A DNA stretch of 64,000 nt. Origin: Phyllostachys edulis (taxonomy: Eukaryota > Streptophyta > Magnoliopsida > Poales > Poaceae). The DNA lies in NCBI GenBank assembly GCA_036346405.1, contig CM070548.1, positions 51,379,779-51,443,778 of the forward strand, read 5' to 3'. The notes beneath the pieces are model-generated. The model made no database searches, had not been told where the DNA came from, and was given only the letters and a program-made list of their open reading frames with translations. The position numbers and the translations under genes were made by a program. Numbering within the stretch: the first letter of the stretch is position 1; each line of letters opens with the position of its first letter. This document shows, piece after piece, positions 36,582 through 48,677 of this stretch.

Positions 36582-37215
36582 ATCTCAGCTCATAAGAAGT
36601 CTTGTGCAAAGAGGCTCTCAAGAATACTCTATTTAAAACATGACAAGTAGTTGAAATAGCCTCTTCCCAATACTTCCTAGGAGTGGCATGTTCATCAAGC
36701 ATAGTCCTTGCCATCTCAACCAAGGTTCTATTTTTCCTCTCAACAACACCATTTTGCTGTGGAACACGAGGAGACGAAAATTGATGTTCCAAACCTTTCT
36801 CAGAGCAAAAAGAAGCAAACAAGGAGTTCTTAAATTCAGTACCATTATCACTTCTTATTGCTTTCACAGCACCATGCAATTCATTATTGAGTATGAGAAA
36901 TAAATCTTTGAAATGACCAAAAGCCTCATCTTTAGATACTATAAAGTACACCCAAGAGTATATAGAGAAATCATCAACAATCACAAGAATGTACCACTTA
37001 CCTCCAACAGATTGGACTCTAGAGGAACCTACAGTGTCCATATGCAATAATTGTCCAGGGCTATCTGTGATGATTACAGAAATAGGAAAATGGGGGCAGC
37101 AACCATCTTACCATGTCGACAAGGAGAGCAAACCAAATCTTTATCACCCTTAAGTTTAGGCAGCCCCCTAATGAGATCCATTCCACTAATTCGAACAAGG
37201 TGATCAAAACCAATA
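36565..37215 (-). pseudogene. Copia-3 integrase core
   Basis: Minus strand: VIVDDFSIYSWVYF, AIRSDNGTEF and QQNGVVERKNRTLVEMA give the integrase catalytic region with the conserved Asp residues. It overlaps the next stretch at 36565-36581 in another frame, so a single indel separates it from the RT part. Upstream, the pre-integrase zinc region is read in pieces with stops near 37215 and 37050. Confidence 0.87.
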
Positions 37216-37217
37216 TG

Positions 37218-38069
37218 TCATAATCTACGGTGCCAAAAGAATAGATCCCTGGATTCGAAAGCTACCAAGCATCTAACATTAGGTGAAAAAGAATGATTGA
37301 AATCAGCTTTAAAGACTTTCCCTAACCGAGAGATATTGAACACAAGATCTCCAGAAGCATCCAAAACTCTGCAAGCATGTTTCTTAAAGCTTACCTCAAG
37401 ATTTTCTTCTATCAATTGTGAAACCGAAGGCAAGTTGTATTTCAATTTACTTACCAAAGCAACATCTTTGAGTATGAATTTGTCATTAACATACACAGTA
37501 CCTTTTGCCATCACAATTCCAGTTGATGCATCCCCAAAAGTGATCAATTCATCATGAGATGCCTTAGTGAGGGAGGAGAACCATTTTGAATCACCAGTCA
37601 TGTGCCTAGAATAACCTGAATCAACCAGCCATATGTTCCCCTTCCTCAGCTGCTGTACCTCATCAGGGTCACTGTAGAGATCATCACTATTAAGTTCTTC
37701 ACTGCTTGCCATAAAGCACATTCCTGTGAAGTCCACCTCTTTTGCCTTCTTGTTATGATCCTCATTGTCGCTTTCAGAATCAACATCACTTAATCCAATC
37801 TCCTCAAGTGCTGAGAGTACCTTGTTGACCGCCTTACGATAATTTTGCTTCTTGCTTGAATCAAACTTGAATTTTGAACGCCGAACTGATGCTTTGTCAT
37901 CTTTGGTCTCCTTACTTCTCAGCTTGGGATAATTCACCTTTATGTGGTTTAGCTCACCACATTCAAAGCATCTAATTGGACCTCCTCTCCTCCTTGATCT
38001 GATATTGTTAATTGCTTTAGACACCCTGTTGGAGAAGAGTACAAGCTGTTCTTCTGGAATTTCCTCCAA
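37218..38069 (-). pseudogene. Copia-3 nucleocapsid end and protease
   Basis: Begins in the nucleocapsid: CFECGELNHIKVNY (about 37930-37975) is a CX2CX4HX4C knuckle whose last Cys is Tyr. The protease site WLVDSGYSRHMTGD (about 37595-37636) keeps the catalytic DSG. GAG-pre-integrase sequence (FFWHRRL) ends at a TGA at 37218. It overlaps gag in a different frame between 37949 and 38069, so a frameshift separates the two. Confidence 0.87.
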
Positions 38070-38779
38070 TTGTTCATTGAAATAGCTCCCAAAGTAGACA
38101 AAGAGAAACTAGAAGAACTTGATGAACTGTCAGTTTGGTTAGTTACTAAACCCAAAGAGTTTGACTTATTTATCCTGGCCAAAATATCAATCTCATGTGT
38201 TTTCATCTTGGAATAAAGATCATTCAGGGTGAGTGTTTCTATGTTAACAGAATGATTGATGGTAGTGACAAGAACCTCCCTGGTAGTCATATCCAAAGCA
38301 TTTAAGATTTGACGAGCATTGTCAGAATCAGAATATATGACATCAACGGATTGCAAATCACTGACAATTTTATTGAAGCGATCAAAAAGATCATCTACAG
38401 ATGCACCAGGTTTCATCTCAAATTTAGAATACTCCTTTTTAAATTGATTCTGACGAACACCTTTAACAGATTTTGATCCCTCATGATAATCAGCAAGTGT
38501 AGTCCAAATCTTGTTAGCAGATTTAATATTAGCAATTCTAACAAACTCGTTTCTACTTAAGCCTTGCAACAATATATTTCTAGCTTTAGCATTAGCTTCA
38601 ACATCAGCAGTATTATTGTTGGTAATAACAGTAGGTACCTCATAAGGATTTTCAACTTTTTGCTAAATAACATTACCTTGTGCTTGTAGAAAAACCTCCA
38701 TGCGTATCTTCCAGTAGATGTAATCAGATCCATCGAAATATGGTGGCTTACCTGAGAAGCGATTTTGATCTGATGCCAT
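37949..38779 (-). pseudogene. Copia-3 gag
   Basis: ATG at 38779 (minus), only ten bases after the primer-binding site. Opens MASDQNRFSGKPPYFDG followed by YIYWKIRMEVFL, the usual start of copia gag. A TAG near 38664 interrupts it. The 38572-37949 stretch continues with IWTTLADYHEGSKSVK and FDRFNKIVSDL, the copia capsid (UBN2-type) domain. Confidence 0.88.
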
Positions 38780-38788
38780 TGCAACCTC

Positions 38789-38800
38789 GCTCTGATACCA
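38789..38800 (-). promoter_or_regulatory. Copia-3 primer-binding site
   Basis: Minus strand TGGTATCAGAGC, an exact complement to the 3' end of initiator-Met tRNA, two bases inside the 5' LTR. Confidence 0.93.
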
Positions 38801-38802
38801 CT

Positions 38803-40824
38803 TGTAGGATCGTAATAACAATCAGAAGGGGGGGGGGGGTTGAATGATTGCAGCCAATTGACCCCCAAATCCAAACTCCTACTTGTGCGCTAGAGCTACA
38901 GGATTCCTCTCGGATGTTTCTTTGAAGAACTTCACAGAACTTTACCAAGAACTTCTTCAAAAGACTCTTCAGGCGCACAACAAGAACAACAAATCAAGAG
39001 ACAAAGTTGAACGAATCTGAACTTTATTTCTCAATTCTGATTTGTGTCTACAAAACGCTCAGCACGCACCCCTCAGAGCCTTCCACTAGAAGACCTCTAA
39101 AACTCTCACGTAACAAGCCTACGTGAAAGCCACCGTAAAAGCCACGCTCAAAGCTCTGCCAAAAACCCTCGTATCAAAGCCGTGGAGTTAGCACCTAACC
39201 CCCACCTCTTTTATACCATAGAGTCCTGGACGTGTCCTCTACGACATGGACATGGACTCTATCTCTAAGTCTCTCCAGATATGGACTCCTTCCATATCTA
39301 CAACACGTGAAGTAAGCCTCCAGGACTCCACCTCCTGGAGCTCCTCCACGCACCATGCAACCCTTTGATCTCCACGTGCTCCAGCACAAGCTCAATCACC
39401 TCGTGACATCCACGACCTCCTAGACCTCAGATCTCCCTATCCTAGTCCAGGTCCACCTCGTCACCGACCATGATTGCCTTCACGCTCAACCTGCACATGC
39501 AAAGATCAAGGAACACATATTCGGCATAAGTTCTACAACTTGACCAACATTAGCTCATGAATTTTAACCAAAACTTTAGCCAATTCTCAAAAATCGAAAC
39601 AATCCGAACACAATCGGTCATACCGCCATATTATTCCCGGTACTACCGCACACCGGTCGTACCGCTCCATACACACCGATATTACCGATTTCTAAAGACA
39701 ACAGAAACTCTCCAAAAACAAGGACTCTGCAAAAACCATACCGCTTTCAAACGGTATTACTGTCATGCGGTACTACCTCTGTTCAACACGCGGTACTACC
39801 GATCTGCGGTCATACCGCACCAAGCCGTGGTACTACCATTTTTCACTTGAGCTCAAAACTCTCAAAAACATCTCTTCTGGAAATTCCATACTGCAACTTT
39901 GCGGTCATACCTTGTTGCTTGATTATTACCGTCAAAACACGGTATTACCGACTTTACCGCATCATTCCATTCCACAAAGATTACCGTATTTCACTTGAAA
40001 TCAAAGTATCAGAAACACTCTCTCTAGAAAAAACCTATCGCAGTATTACCGCCAACCATGGCGTGGTCATACCGCTCAGCAAGAAATCCAATGTCCAAAA
40101 ACAAGTGTTTTGATTTTTCCATACCGCCAAAAATAAAACGGTATAACTGATGTGCGGTACTACCGCAAATTACCAAGCGGTACTACCGCACCACTGAAAT
40201 GCGCAAAAGACTCAGAACCAAGCCCTGAGGCACGTGGACGCTCCAGATGATTTGGCCGATCGGACCACGCTTCAAAACCGTCGAATTTTAATAGCACTGT
40301 AGAAAGTCCGAACATTCCCTTTGATTTCGTCCGTCAGATTTCAATCCAAAAGCTCACAATCCTTGAAGAGTTCGGATAGTCCGAACGTTCCTCTCAATAT
40401 GAGCCGTCAGATCAAGATCTAACGATTATAGCAAAACACACGTTCGGAACCTAGACAAACGGTACTATCACAGACACCATAGCGGTCATACTGCAGATCC
40501 AAGAGTATCAAGATATTAAAAGCCAGTACTACCGCTTCGAGAAAACCAAAGTCCAAACACAAGCCTTCCGAATTTTCCTACCACAACATCCACGCGGTTG
40601 TACCTTTCATGTAGTTCGTGGCCAAAACACCAGTATTACCCAAGAAAACTCGACATGGGCTGATTTTCGACAGAAAACAACAGAACTCAAAAGCATGTCA
40701 GCATCTAAGATCACAAGCATGTTCCAAAGACAATGTATTCATCTTAAAACACCAAGACTGAGTCTTTCTTATTGTCAATGTGTTCATCATCAAATATTAT
40801 GACCAAAAATCTCTTGGTCTTACA
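38803..40824 (-). repeat. Copia-3 5' LTR
   Basis: 2022 bases, TGTAGGATCG to GGTCTTACA on the plus strand. CGGTANTACCG palindromes at about 39610-40570; minus-strand TATAAAAG at 39208-39215. About 3-4% different by eye from the other LTR. Confidence 0.93.
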
Positions 40825-41535
40825 CCTTGGAACCGCAGATCCAAGCATGGCACAACTCCTAGCAGCTCAAACTCAATTCATGAGTGCAATGATGCAAAAT
40901 ATGAATAGTATGATGACTCAACAAAGTCAGATCGCCACTGCAATAGTCAACCTGTTGAATCAGAACAATCAGAATAACCAGAATAAACACACAGCAGCCG
41001 TTTCGCCACCAGCTCATCATCATTCCAAGTTATCAGAGTACATGAGGACTCGTCCACCTACGTATTCTCATTCGTCAGAACCTCTGGACGCGGAAGATTG
41101 GCTTCGCTTAGTTGAGAAAAAGCTTGCCATTGCTCAATGCAATGATCGTGAGAAAGTTCTTTATGCTTCACATCAATTGGAAGGTACAACCGCAGAATGG
41201 TGGGAGAACTACACCGTAGCTCATAAAAATTAGCATGCCATTATTTGGGAGGAATTTTCAACAGCTTTTCATCAAGCGCATGTTCCAGATGGTACTGTGG
41301 AAATGAAGAAGAATGAATTTCGTGAACTACAGTAAGGAAACATGTCTTTGGGTGAATATCTCGATAAGTTCACTCAACTTTCTCGTTATGCTCCAGAAGA
41401 TGTTGCTACAAATAATGCACGTCAGAAGTGATTCAAGCGCGGACTTAATCCCAGTTTGAAAGTGCAAGTGGTTGGAAATGATTATGTGGATTTTCAGTAT
41501 ATGGTGGACAAAGCCATGCTCATAGGAGACTCTCG
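40825..41535 (+). pseudogene. Gypsy-1 gag, main part
   Basis: Retrotrans_gag-type capsid of Ty3/gypsy: a Gln/Asn-rich N-terminal region (NQNNQNNQNK near 40960), then EPLDAEDWLRLVEKKLAIAQ (about 41080-41140), REKVLYASHQLEGTTAEWWE (41150-41205), and after stops WEEFSTAFHQAHVP (41248-41290) and MSLGEYLDKFTQLSRYAPED (41342-41400). Stops at 41231, 41333 and 41429; at least the last two are explainable by C to T. No zinc knuckle or pol follows; LTR-like sequence starts near 41536. Confidence 0.87.
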
Positions 41536-41880
41536 TTGTGAGTTGGATGGCTGTAGGTACAACAGGAGAGTCAATTGCTGAGATGAAATTCCTAAAAGGT
41601 TTTGTTGTGGTCAACTCTGATCTGGTTGATTGCATCTTGTGGGTAAAGTGTGCAACCTCTGCAGAGTGTCAATTGATCTATTCGAATAGCCGCGTCCTCA
41701 GTTATGGACATGTCTGGGGACTTCACACGAGAGATAGAGTTTCTTATAAAATGAGTTAGAGTGTGAATGAGATGTTCACTTGATGAATATAATGTTTGTT
41801 TGGCGAACAGGTATTTCACTTGGGTGGCTTGTGTCGATTAGTGAAATGGGAATTCACTTATCATTGGTTTGGTTGGGAAG
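41536..41880 (+). repeat. Gypsy-1 LTR, first part
   Basis: Continues directly from gag and carries the conserved LTR module at 41639-41712. Interrupted at 41880 by element C and resumes at 50884. The exact LTR start is not visible because the gag-to-LTR junction looks deleted. Confidence 0.55.
41639..41712 (+). repeat. Conserved LTR module, copy in gypsy-1 LTR
   Basis: GTGGGTAAAGTG, then CAACCTCTGCAGAGTG, then the palindrome CTATTCGAATAG and GCCGCGTCC. Also at 49877-49946, 51917-51990, and on the minus strand at 20170-20252, 43955-44026 and 58968-59036. Confidence 0.85.
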
Positions 41881-42448
41881 TGTGACACCCTGATTTTCAG
41901 AACCTTTTTGAAATTTTCAAAATAAAAAGAACCATTTTGTTTTGATGAGAATTCAAAGCTTAACTTGAAATTTCATAATGGATTTAAGTTGACTAACTCA
42001 AACTTCAAGTAAAAGTTCCTTGTTGGTTTGTTGAGTTGTTGAAGTTTTGAAGATCTTCCCTTCTCTGTCCATCTTTTACCCACCTCTGGTCTAGACCTCC
42101 CCTCGTCTGTGATCCAACGGCCCAAACCTTCGCTTCGTTTGGATCCAAAGGTCCGGACCTCCTTTGTGTTGTCCTCCTCTGGTCTAGACCTCCTTGGGAC
42201 TAAACCTCCCAAATGCTTGGACCTCCCTGGGTCCAATTCTCCCTCTCGGGTCTTCTCTGGCTTGCAACCTCCCCAAGCCTTCGCCGCCCTTATGTGCATC
42301 TGAGCTCCTTTGGAATCCTGTGAAGCTTTTCGTGTTTTCTTGGACGTCCTTCATTGCTTGTAGCCTCGAAACCTTCTCTGGAGGTTCCCTTCAGTACCAG
42401 CCTGGTAGTACCACCCACACCATGCGGTACTACCGCTTCTTCGGACCT

Positions 42449-42600
42449 CTCCTTACCTTTATTGGACCTCTCCGCGTCCTTCAGGACCTCTCCATGTCCT
42501 CTAGGACCTCCCCTTACCTTTATTGGACCTCTCCGCGCCCTTCAGGACCTCCCCATGTCCTCTAGGACCTCCCCTTACCTTTATTGGACCTCCCTGTGTC
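42449..42600. repeat. 61-bp tandem repeat in element C
   Basis: CCTTACCTTTATTGGACCTC recurs at about 42451, 42512 and 42573, a 61-base period. Confidence 0.85.
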
Positions 42601-42756
42601 CTACCGGACCTCCTCCTTGTCCATTTGCATCTCTATTGATCGTGAGTCGTCCGATGTGCATTGGACGGTTTGATCCTAGTGAGACATTCGGATGGTCCGA
42701 ACGTTCCACCCTCCCTTAGCCTTAGATCATTCTGGGCGGTCCGATCGAAATCCAGC

Positions 42757-43026
42757 GGTCCCGACCTCCTCCTTGAACATCTGGACCGTTAAGACCTCCC
42801 CTTTGGAGATCTTAACCATCCAGACCTCCTCCTCGCACATCTGGACCGTTAAGACCTCCCCCTTGGAGATCATAACCGTCCAGACCTCCCCCATGCAAAT
42901 CTGGACCGTTAAGACCTCCCCCTTGGAGATCTTAACCGCCCGCACTTCTTTGTAAATCTGGACCGTTAAGACCTCTCCCTTGGAGATCTTAACCATCCAG
43001 ACCTCCTCCTTGAACATCTGGACCGT
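42757..43026. repeat. 60-bp dimeric GACCTCC repeat array, left of D
   Basis: Units starting CTGGACCGTTAAGACCTCC at 42781, 42841, 42901 and about 42958. Each 60-base unit is two related 30-base halves, one ending in ATCTTAACCGTCCA and one in ATCTGGACCGTTAA. The array is cut by D and continues at 47720. Confidence 0.9.
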
Positions 43027-43954
43027 TAACATGTGAGGACCCCCGGGTTATCTCCATAAGACCGAGATTAAACATGGTCTTAAGGACATAACTCTAAAGC
43101 CTCAAGTAAATGGATTCCAACTTAACTCGATCTTAGTGAAAGGCTTAACTACAAACTAGAGCCCCGGCGATCATGCGTGCTGCTCCCCTGCAAGCACTAC
43201 ATGATTGTCGGTTCTCCAACAAGTCAAGCACTACACTTAGTGAGTTAAATAGGAAGCCACTTAACAGCTTAGTATGCAATCATATTGGCTCCCAAGATCA
43301 GCGACCAATATGCTCATACTCTTATACAACGTTGATCACATCCATACAACAACATACATAGATAGTTCAAAAGGCATACAACGTAATAGTTAAAGTTTAC
43401 ATCTATTACAAGCGGCTGACCGCCAAATTCAAATGAGAGTCTTAAGTAGCAGCGAAGCAAGTAAATAAACCAAAAGGTCCAGCATGGTATGCCCTATAAC
43501 CCATCGGCAACCGATGGGAGTTAAATGCTAGCATTACTCATTAGCGCCGCCAAAATCGGCGCTAACAAGCTCAACGGGCTCATACACTTCCTCACCTGAA
43601 ATTGTAGCAACCGGTTGAGTACAAAGGTACTCGCAAGTCTTACACAAATAAAAATTAGTTATGCTAGAGGTTGTTCCAAAGGATGGCTCATATGGGCTTA
43701 GTTTTGCAAAAGAGACGCAACAATTTACAACCTACACATACTAGTTTTTCAAGTGCCATTTCAAAATCAGATTTGAAGTAGAAGTAAAGCATGTGAATAA
43801 GTAGTAAATTGAATAACAAATGAACCATACAAATGCCAAAGTGGCTGTCCACTTTGACACTACGACAAGCATGAACATCCCATTCATGACAATACCAAGT
43901 TATACCACAATTTTAATTCCAAGTCTAACAATAAGCAGCCACAAACTCAAGCGG

Positions 43955-44026
43955 TGGTCCATAACCGTGGACACAGCTATTCGAATAGATTTATACCCTG
44001 TAGGGGTGTACTACTTTACCCACACG
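43955..44026 (-). repeat. Conserved LTR module, copy in element D
   Basis: Minus strand: GTGGGTAAAGTAGTACACCC, then CTATTCGAATAGCTGTG and CACGGTTATGG. Same order and spacing as the other copies. Confidence 0.8.
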
Positions 44027-44029
44027 ACT

Positions 44030-47000
44030 TGATTAGCCCGTAAGCCTCCAGATGCCTCCGAATATAGCATACTTCCTATGGTATGCCGGCCGGGTAAACC
44101 AAGACTTAGTATTTTTCAGCAAGTTGATATCATTGAGTTGATTCGCCCAAACACGACGTAACCCATTTAAGTGTAGGCTAGCCTCCTACATCTAAACGGC
44201 ACGCAAGTTGTGCCGGAAATGCCAACCCAATTAATAAAATTTAAAGAGGGCTCACCCTCACAATAAAGAATTGCAATCGGCACCCTTATGGAACGTATAT
44301 GCGATGGAACACGTATACGCCCTCACACCACTAGTCATCAACTCAACAATACCAACCCCTTACTTAACTAAGCAGCGCCCATACACCGCGTGTGATAGCA
44401 CGAGTTTTGCTTGAACCGTAGGTACCCAAAGTTCGGTCCTCAATTGTCCAGACAAGACAAGCCACAACCCAAAGTGTGCACGAAGGCACCCTCCATAACC
44501 AACCACTTGTCCAGACCAAAAGCTCATTTAAATGACAAAATTTAACTCATAAAACAGATACGAAGATCTAAAACAAAAGTATAAATTGAAAGTTGTGTGT
44601 ATCCCATAATTGTCGGGTTATTCCGATTAATCGGCCACCGTTCTAGACTTGCATGGCTAAGCAAACCCTAACATAATATACTTCGCACAATCCTATCTTA
44701 AGCATTTCAATACTGGAGTAATTCATGGATAACCACAATGACAAGGTAATAGGATGTATCTAACTATTCATCACAAAAATAGCGACTTTATCAAAAATAG
44801 CATGCAAGCAATTATCATTGCACTAACTTAACAAAACTGGGATCAAATATGATGCAAAAGAAAGTTCAAATGATTCTTGCCTTGCTGGTAACTCAGTTGC
44901 TCTTCCTCAGTAGCGTATAAGTCAATATCAATAGGCTCGGTATCTAGATAAATATAGTATCGAATAAACATCGAGAAATACTCAAAAATTCAAAATACTC
45001 AAAAATGCATGATTTTTCTACAGAAGATAGGTCATGATTCTAGATGAATTTAGGTGAAAGAATTATCCCATTTGCATTTAGTATGTGAGAGTTATAAGGG
45101 TTTCAAGTCCAGCTTTCAGAAAAATCCAAATTAATTGCAATCATCCTTTGCTCACTAAATATAATTGTTTGGATAAAATTTGCAGAACAGTAGTGCATAC
45201 AAGGATTACATTGATAAATAGGTATTATCATTACAAGTTCAAAACAGTTGAGTTCACTCCATTTGCAATTTTTATGAATTAGTTATCTATTTTCAAAGTT
45301 GTCAGCCTTTTTCTAGTGTAAAAATAATGAGTTTATGGATCATTTTTCATAATAATACTCTCTGTTACATAAACATGTTTGAAACCAATTTTAATATAAA
45401 GTTCATCAAAGATGAAAATTACCAGAAGTGGTTTCATCCATTTTGAAGTTGAAATGAATTAGTTATCTATTTTTGAAGCTACACATATTTTATAGTGTAC
45501 AAATAATTCGTTTTCAAATTTTCTAATACATTTATTACTTTTTCTCACCGAGCGTGGGCTAGCCCCGCCATCGACAGTGGGCTCGCTTTTCGATGGCTCA
45601 CAGCCAAGTGTGCATGCGCGTGTGTTACACAGGATAGGCTCGTGAGCCGTTGGATTTGAATCCAACGGTCACCAAGTGTGGCCGAAGAAGTGGTCCGATC
45701 GGCGCATCAATCGTGACCGTTCAATGCGCAACGCACGGCTCAGATTTGCAGCGCGTCTGGAGCGGTCCGAACGGCCCATCGAACCAGAGCCGTCGATCTC
45801 ACATCCAACGGTAAAAAATGACCCAAGTTATACGCTTTGATTACATACACGAGACGGTACTTTTTAAGTTGTGGGCCCACATGTAAGTGACTTGTTAAAG
45901 TGTTAAGACACACTTTAATAACTAATGATCACCATTAACTTCTAATCTCGTTGCTACAGTTGCTGCTCGACAACGACAACGCATCCGCGCGTTTCACCGG
46001 CGGTCGCGGCGGCCAGGCACCACTGCCGCAATGGCTCGATGAGATGGACGGGTGCGCAATAGTATTGTGCACCTCCAGGGAGCACTCACAGCACCAGAGC
46101 CAGCCCCGAACGGCGGCTAACCGGCGGCGAGCGACGCAACCAAGTACTGGAATGACGACAACAGCTATATGAAGCTCCGCAGCGCAATCAAGCGGGTGCT
46201 TGAGGTCTAGGGGACTAATGAGGGGTTACCTAAGCTGATAAGAGCGCTCGGGGAGCTTGGGGGTTGATGAAGCTTGACCAGAGCTGAAGAAGATGACGGC
46301 GGCGGCACGGCTCCAAGCAAACAAGATGCTCTGGGCAAAAGGGGGAACAAAGGGTGCTCGGGTTAGCTCAAGCAAGTCTAGGATAAGATGTAGGCACACT
46401 TAATTTGACAATGGCTTACCAGCCTGAGCTAGGGAAGATGAGCAATGACGGCGGTTGACAAAAGATTAATCCCAAGATCCGACACTTCCTGTGAAGCAAT
46501 CATGGAATTAATTGAGGGAAAGGAGTTAAGATACCCTAATGCACAATCTGATGCGCAAGATTCAGGGTCTTAACTCCCGGACACGAAGAAAGCAAGTTGA
46601 GCTCCTCGGGTGCGCGCTCTAGGGCTCCAGAGAGCACGAAACTGGTCCAGGAGCTACAAGCCATCGAGGGAGCTCAAGTTAGCTAAAACGGAAAAGGCAT
46701 TGAGCATGGAAACCAAAGGTACCTCCCGGTGGGAGCTTACCTGAGAGGTGAGCTCGAGCCAACCTCCCTCTCCTCGGTCAACAGAGGAGAAGTGAGGGAG
46801 AAGGAAGGGGTGCGAGAAGTCTTAACCCGAGGAAAAGGAGGGAGTGGGTGCGGTGTACAGAGAGGAACGCCTCGGAGTGGCTCACTTGGGCGGTGGACGT
46901 GACAGGGCTCAGGGCGCCAAAGGGATTCTCGGGCGCGTGGAGCTCGGCCTCTACGCGAGCGCACCTACCCATTGGAGAAGACAGGACTGACAGGTGGGAC

Positions 47001-47240
47001 CGAGGTAGCAGCGCCACAAGGCACGGGAGAGAAACAGGGCGACGTGGCTCAACGAACACCATTAGATCGGGATCTAACGGCTACGATATAAGGTGATGCC
47101 TTGAGCTGTTGAAGGGGGTGCGACGATCGGGGCCGTCGGTCTTTGATCCAACGCTTGCATGTGAAGGTGCAATTAGGCGGTTGGGCTGCGCCAATTCGCC
47201 AAGTCAGACCCGGGCCCGATGAACAGTATTGGCTAGGGTT
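44030..47240. other. Element D body, no gene seen
   Basis: AT-rich to mixed noncoding sequence. The part at 45950-46200 and 46740-47060 is GC-rich with short low-complexity open frames on both strands that match no family I recognise; they are treated as LTR sequence. Confidence 0.5.
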
Positions 47241-47719
47241 TGGACTTTAGTTTGACTGGTAATTAAATTGTTTTCTCCACTTTGACCAAGGTATTAAAAA
47301 TAGAAATGAATTTCCTAAAAATGTGAAATAATTCACAGGGGTTCCTAGGGTAGTCTAGTGTTCATAAAAATTATAATATCATACTGTTCATGATATACTT
47401 TGTATTTTACCATTTCAAACTTAAACTAGGTCATAAGATTGTGTTTGAATTTTTAATAGGGTTAAAACCTGTTCCAAAAATTTGGGAAAAATTGTATTAA
47501 TTCGTTATAATTGCTATAGTATTTGAATAAATTGTTTCCAGGAGATGTTCATAGGGTTTTGTTCTCGTTTCCTTTTTGGGAGTTCTATTTACAATATATA
47601 TTTTAATCTCTTTCACAGATTTTCCTAGTGCAATATATAATGTAAATGCTAGAAATCATGATGCATGCTGATGAGATGCATAATAATTCTCTTTGTTAAA
47701 TTGAGGATGTGACATAACA

Positions 47720-48160
47720 CCTCCCCCTTGGAGATCTTAACCGTCTAGACCTCCTCTTTGTACATCTCGACCGTTAAGACCTCCCCTTGAGATCTTAACC
47801 GCCCGCACTCTCCCTTGTAAATCTGGACCGTTAAGACCTCCCCCTTGGAGATCTTAACCGTCCAGACCTCCTCTTTGTAAATCTGGACCGTTAAAACCTC
47901 TCCCTTGGAGATCTTAATCGTCCAGACCTCCCTCCTTGAAGATCTGGACGTTAAGACCTCCCCCTTGGAGATCTTAACCGTCCAGACCTCCTCCTTGTAG
48001 ATCTGGTCGTTAAGACCTCCCCTTTGGAGATCTTGGCCGGCAAGACCTCCCCTTTGGAGATCTTGGCCATCCAGACCTCTCCTTTTGGCAGATCCGACCG
48101 TTAGGACCTCCCCTTGAAAATCCTAACCGTTCAGACCTCCCCTAGATTTGATCCTACAGC
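47720..48160. repeat. 60-bp dimeric GACCTCC repeat array, right of D
   Basis: Continues the array cut at 43026: the units GACCGTTAAGACCTCC and GGAGATCTTAACCGTCC alternate. The following 48160-48440 carries looser GACCTCC repeats. Confidence 0.88.
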
Positions 48161-48668
48161 TCTAGACCTCCCTTGCGGGTGAGGTTCTCCTCTTACCTTT
48201 GCGGACCTCCCCGTTTGCCATTGATCTTGACCGTCGGACCTCCTTTTTGGAGATCCAACCATCAGGACCTCCCTTGCGGGTGAGGACCTCCTCCGAGCTC
48301 TTGCGGACCTCCTCTGGTGCACTTAATCTTGGCCGTTTGGACCTCCTCTTTGGAGATCCAACCGTTAGGACCTCCCCTGTGGGTGAAGATCTCCCCTTGT
48401 TCACTGCAAGACCTCCTCCATGACTTTGCAGGACCTCCTCTGCGGGTCTTGGCTGCCCCGTTGGCAGTCACACCTAGTTTTCTTACCTTTGACTGTGTCC
48501 TTTGTGCAAGGAAGTCTTCAAGGCATTTAATGCATGTTGTATCACATTTAATGCTCCCACCTTTGCAGTACTCATGTCATACCAATTGTCACATTCCCTG
48601 CTACTCCCATTGTCCTCTTTACCAACTCCTGATGAACCCTATCCTGGGTCATGTGCATTGGCTTCCAC

Positions 48669-48677
48669 TATATATAG
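48669..48677 (+). promoter_or_regulatory. TATA box of element C
   Basis: TATATATAG, 2.1 kb from the element start after removing D. The equivalent box in E is at 60264-60273. Confidence 0.6.

Larger units (their letters stand above)
23153..40824 (-). mobile_element. Copia-3: Ty1/copia retrotransposon, minus strand, with Copia-2 inserted in its 3' LTR
   Basis: The right LTR (38803-40824, the 5' LTR) and left LTR (23153-23698 plus 32039-33511, the 3' LTR) share start and end (plus strand TGTAGGATCG to GGTCTTACA). Between them on the minus strand lie gag, protease, integrase, reverse transcriptase and RNase H. An exact 12-base initiator-Met tRNA binding site adjoins the 5' LTR. Target-site duplications are CCCTG (23148-23152) and CCTTG (40825-40829), one mismatch. 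It sits in the gypsy-1 gag. Protein sequence is closest by eye to the Sirevirus-type copia. No env-like gene is seen. Confidence 0.9.
43032..47714 (-). mobile_element. Element D: LTR-like insertion of 4.7 kb inside element C
   Basis: Exact 5-bp duplications TAACA at 43027-43031 and 47715-47719. Plus-strand ends TGTGAGGACC and GATGTGACA; on the minus strand it starts TGTCACATCC. The LTR module is on the minus strand at 43955-44026. It contains GTTGGAT/ATCCAACGG palindromes near 45650 and 47055. No coding domain or terminal direct repeat is seen: a solo LTR or noncoding element of a family related to but distinct from C and E. Confidence 0.85.

Noticed and set aside
48131..48471. Open frames rich in RSS and GGP repeats
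   Set aside because: Encoded by the GACCTCC tandem array of element C; no independent evidence of coding.
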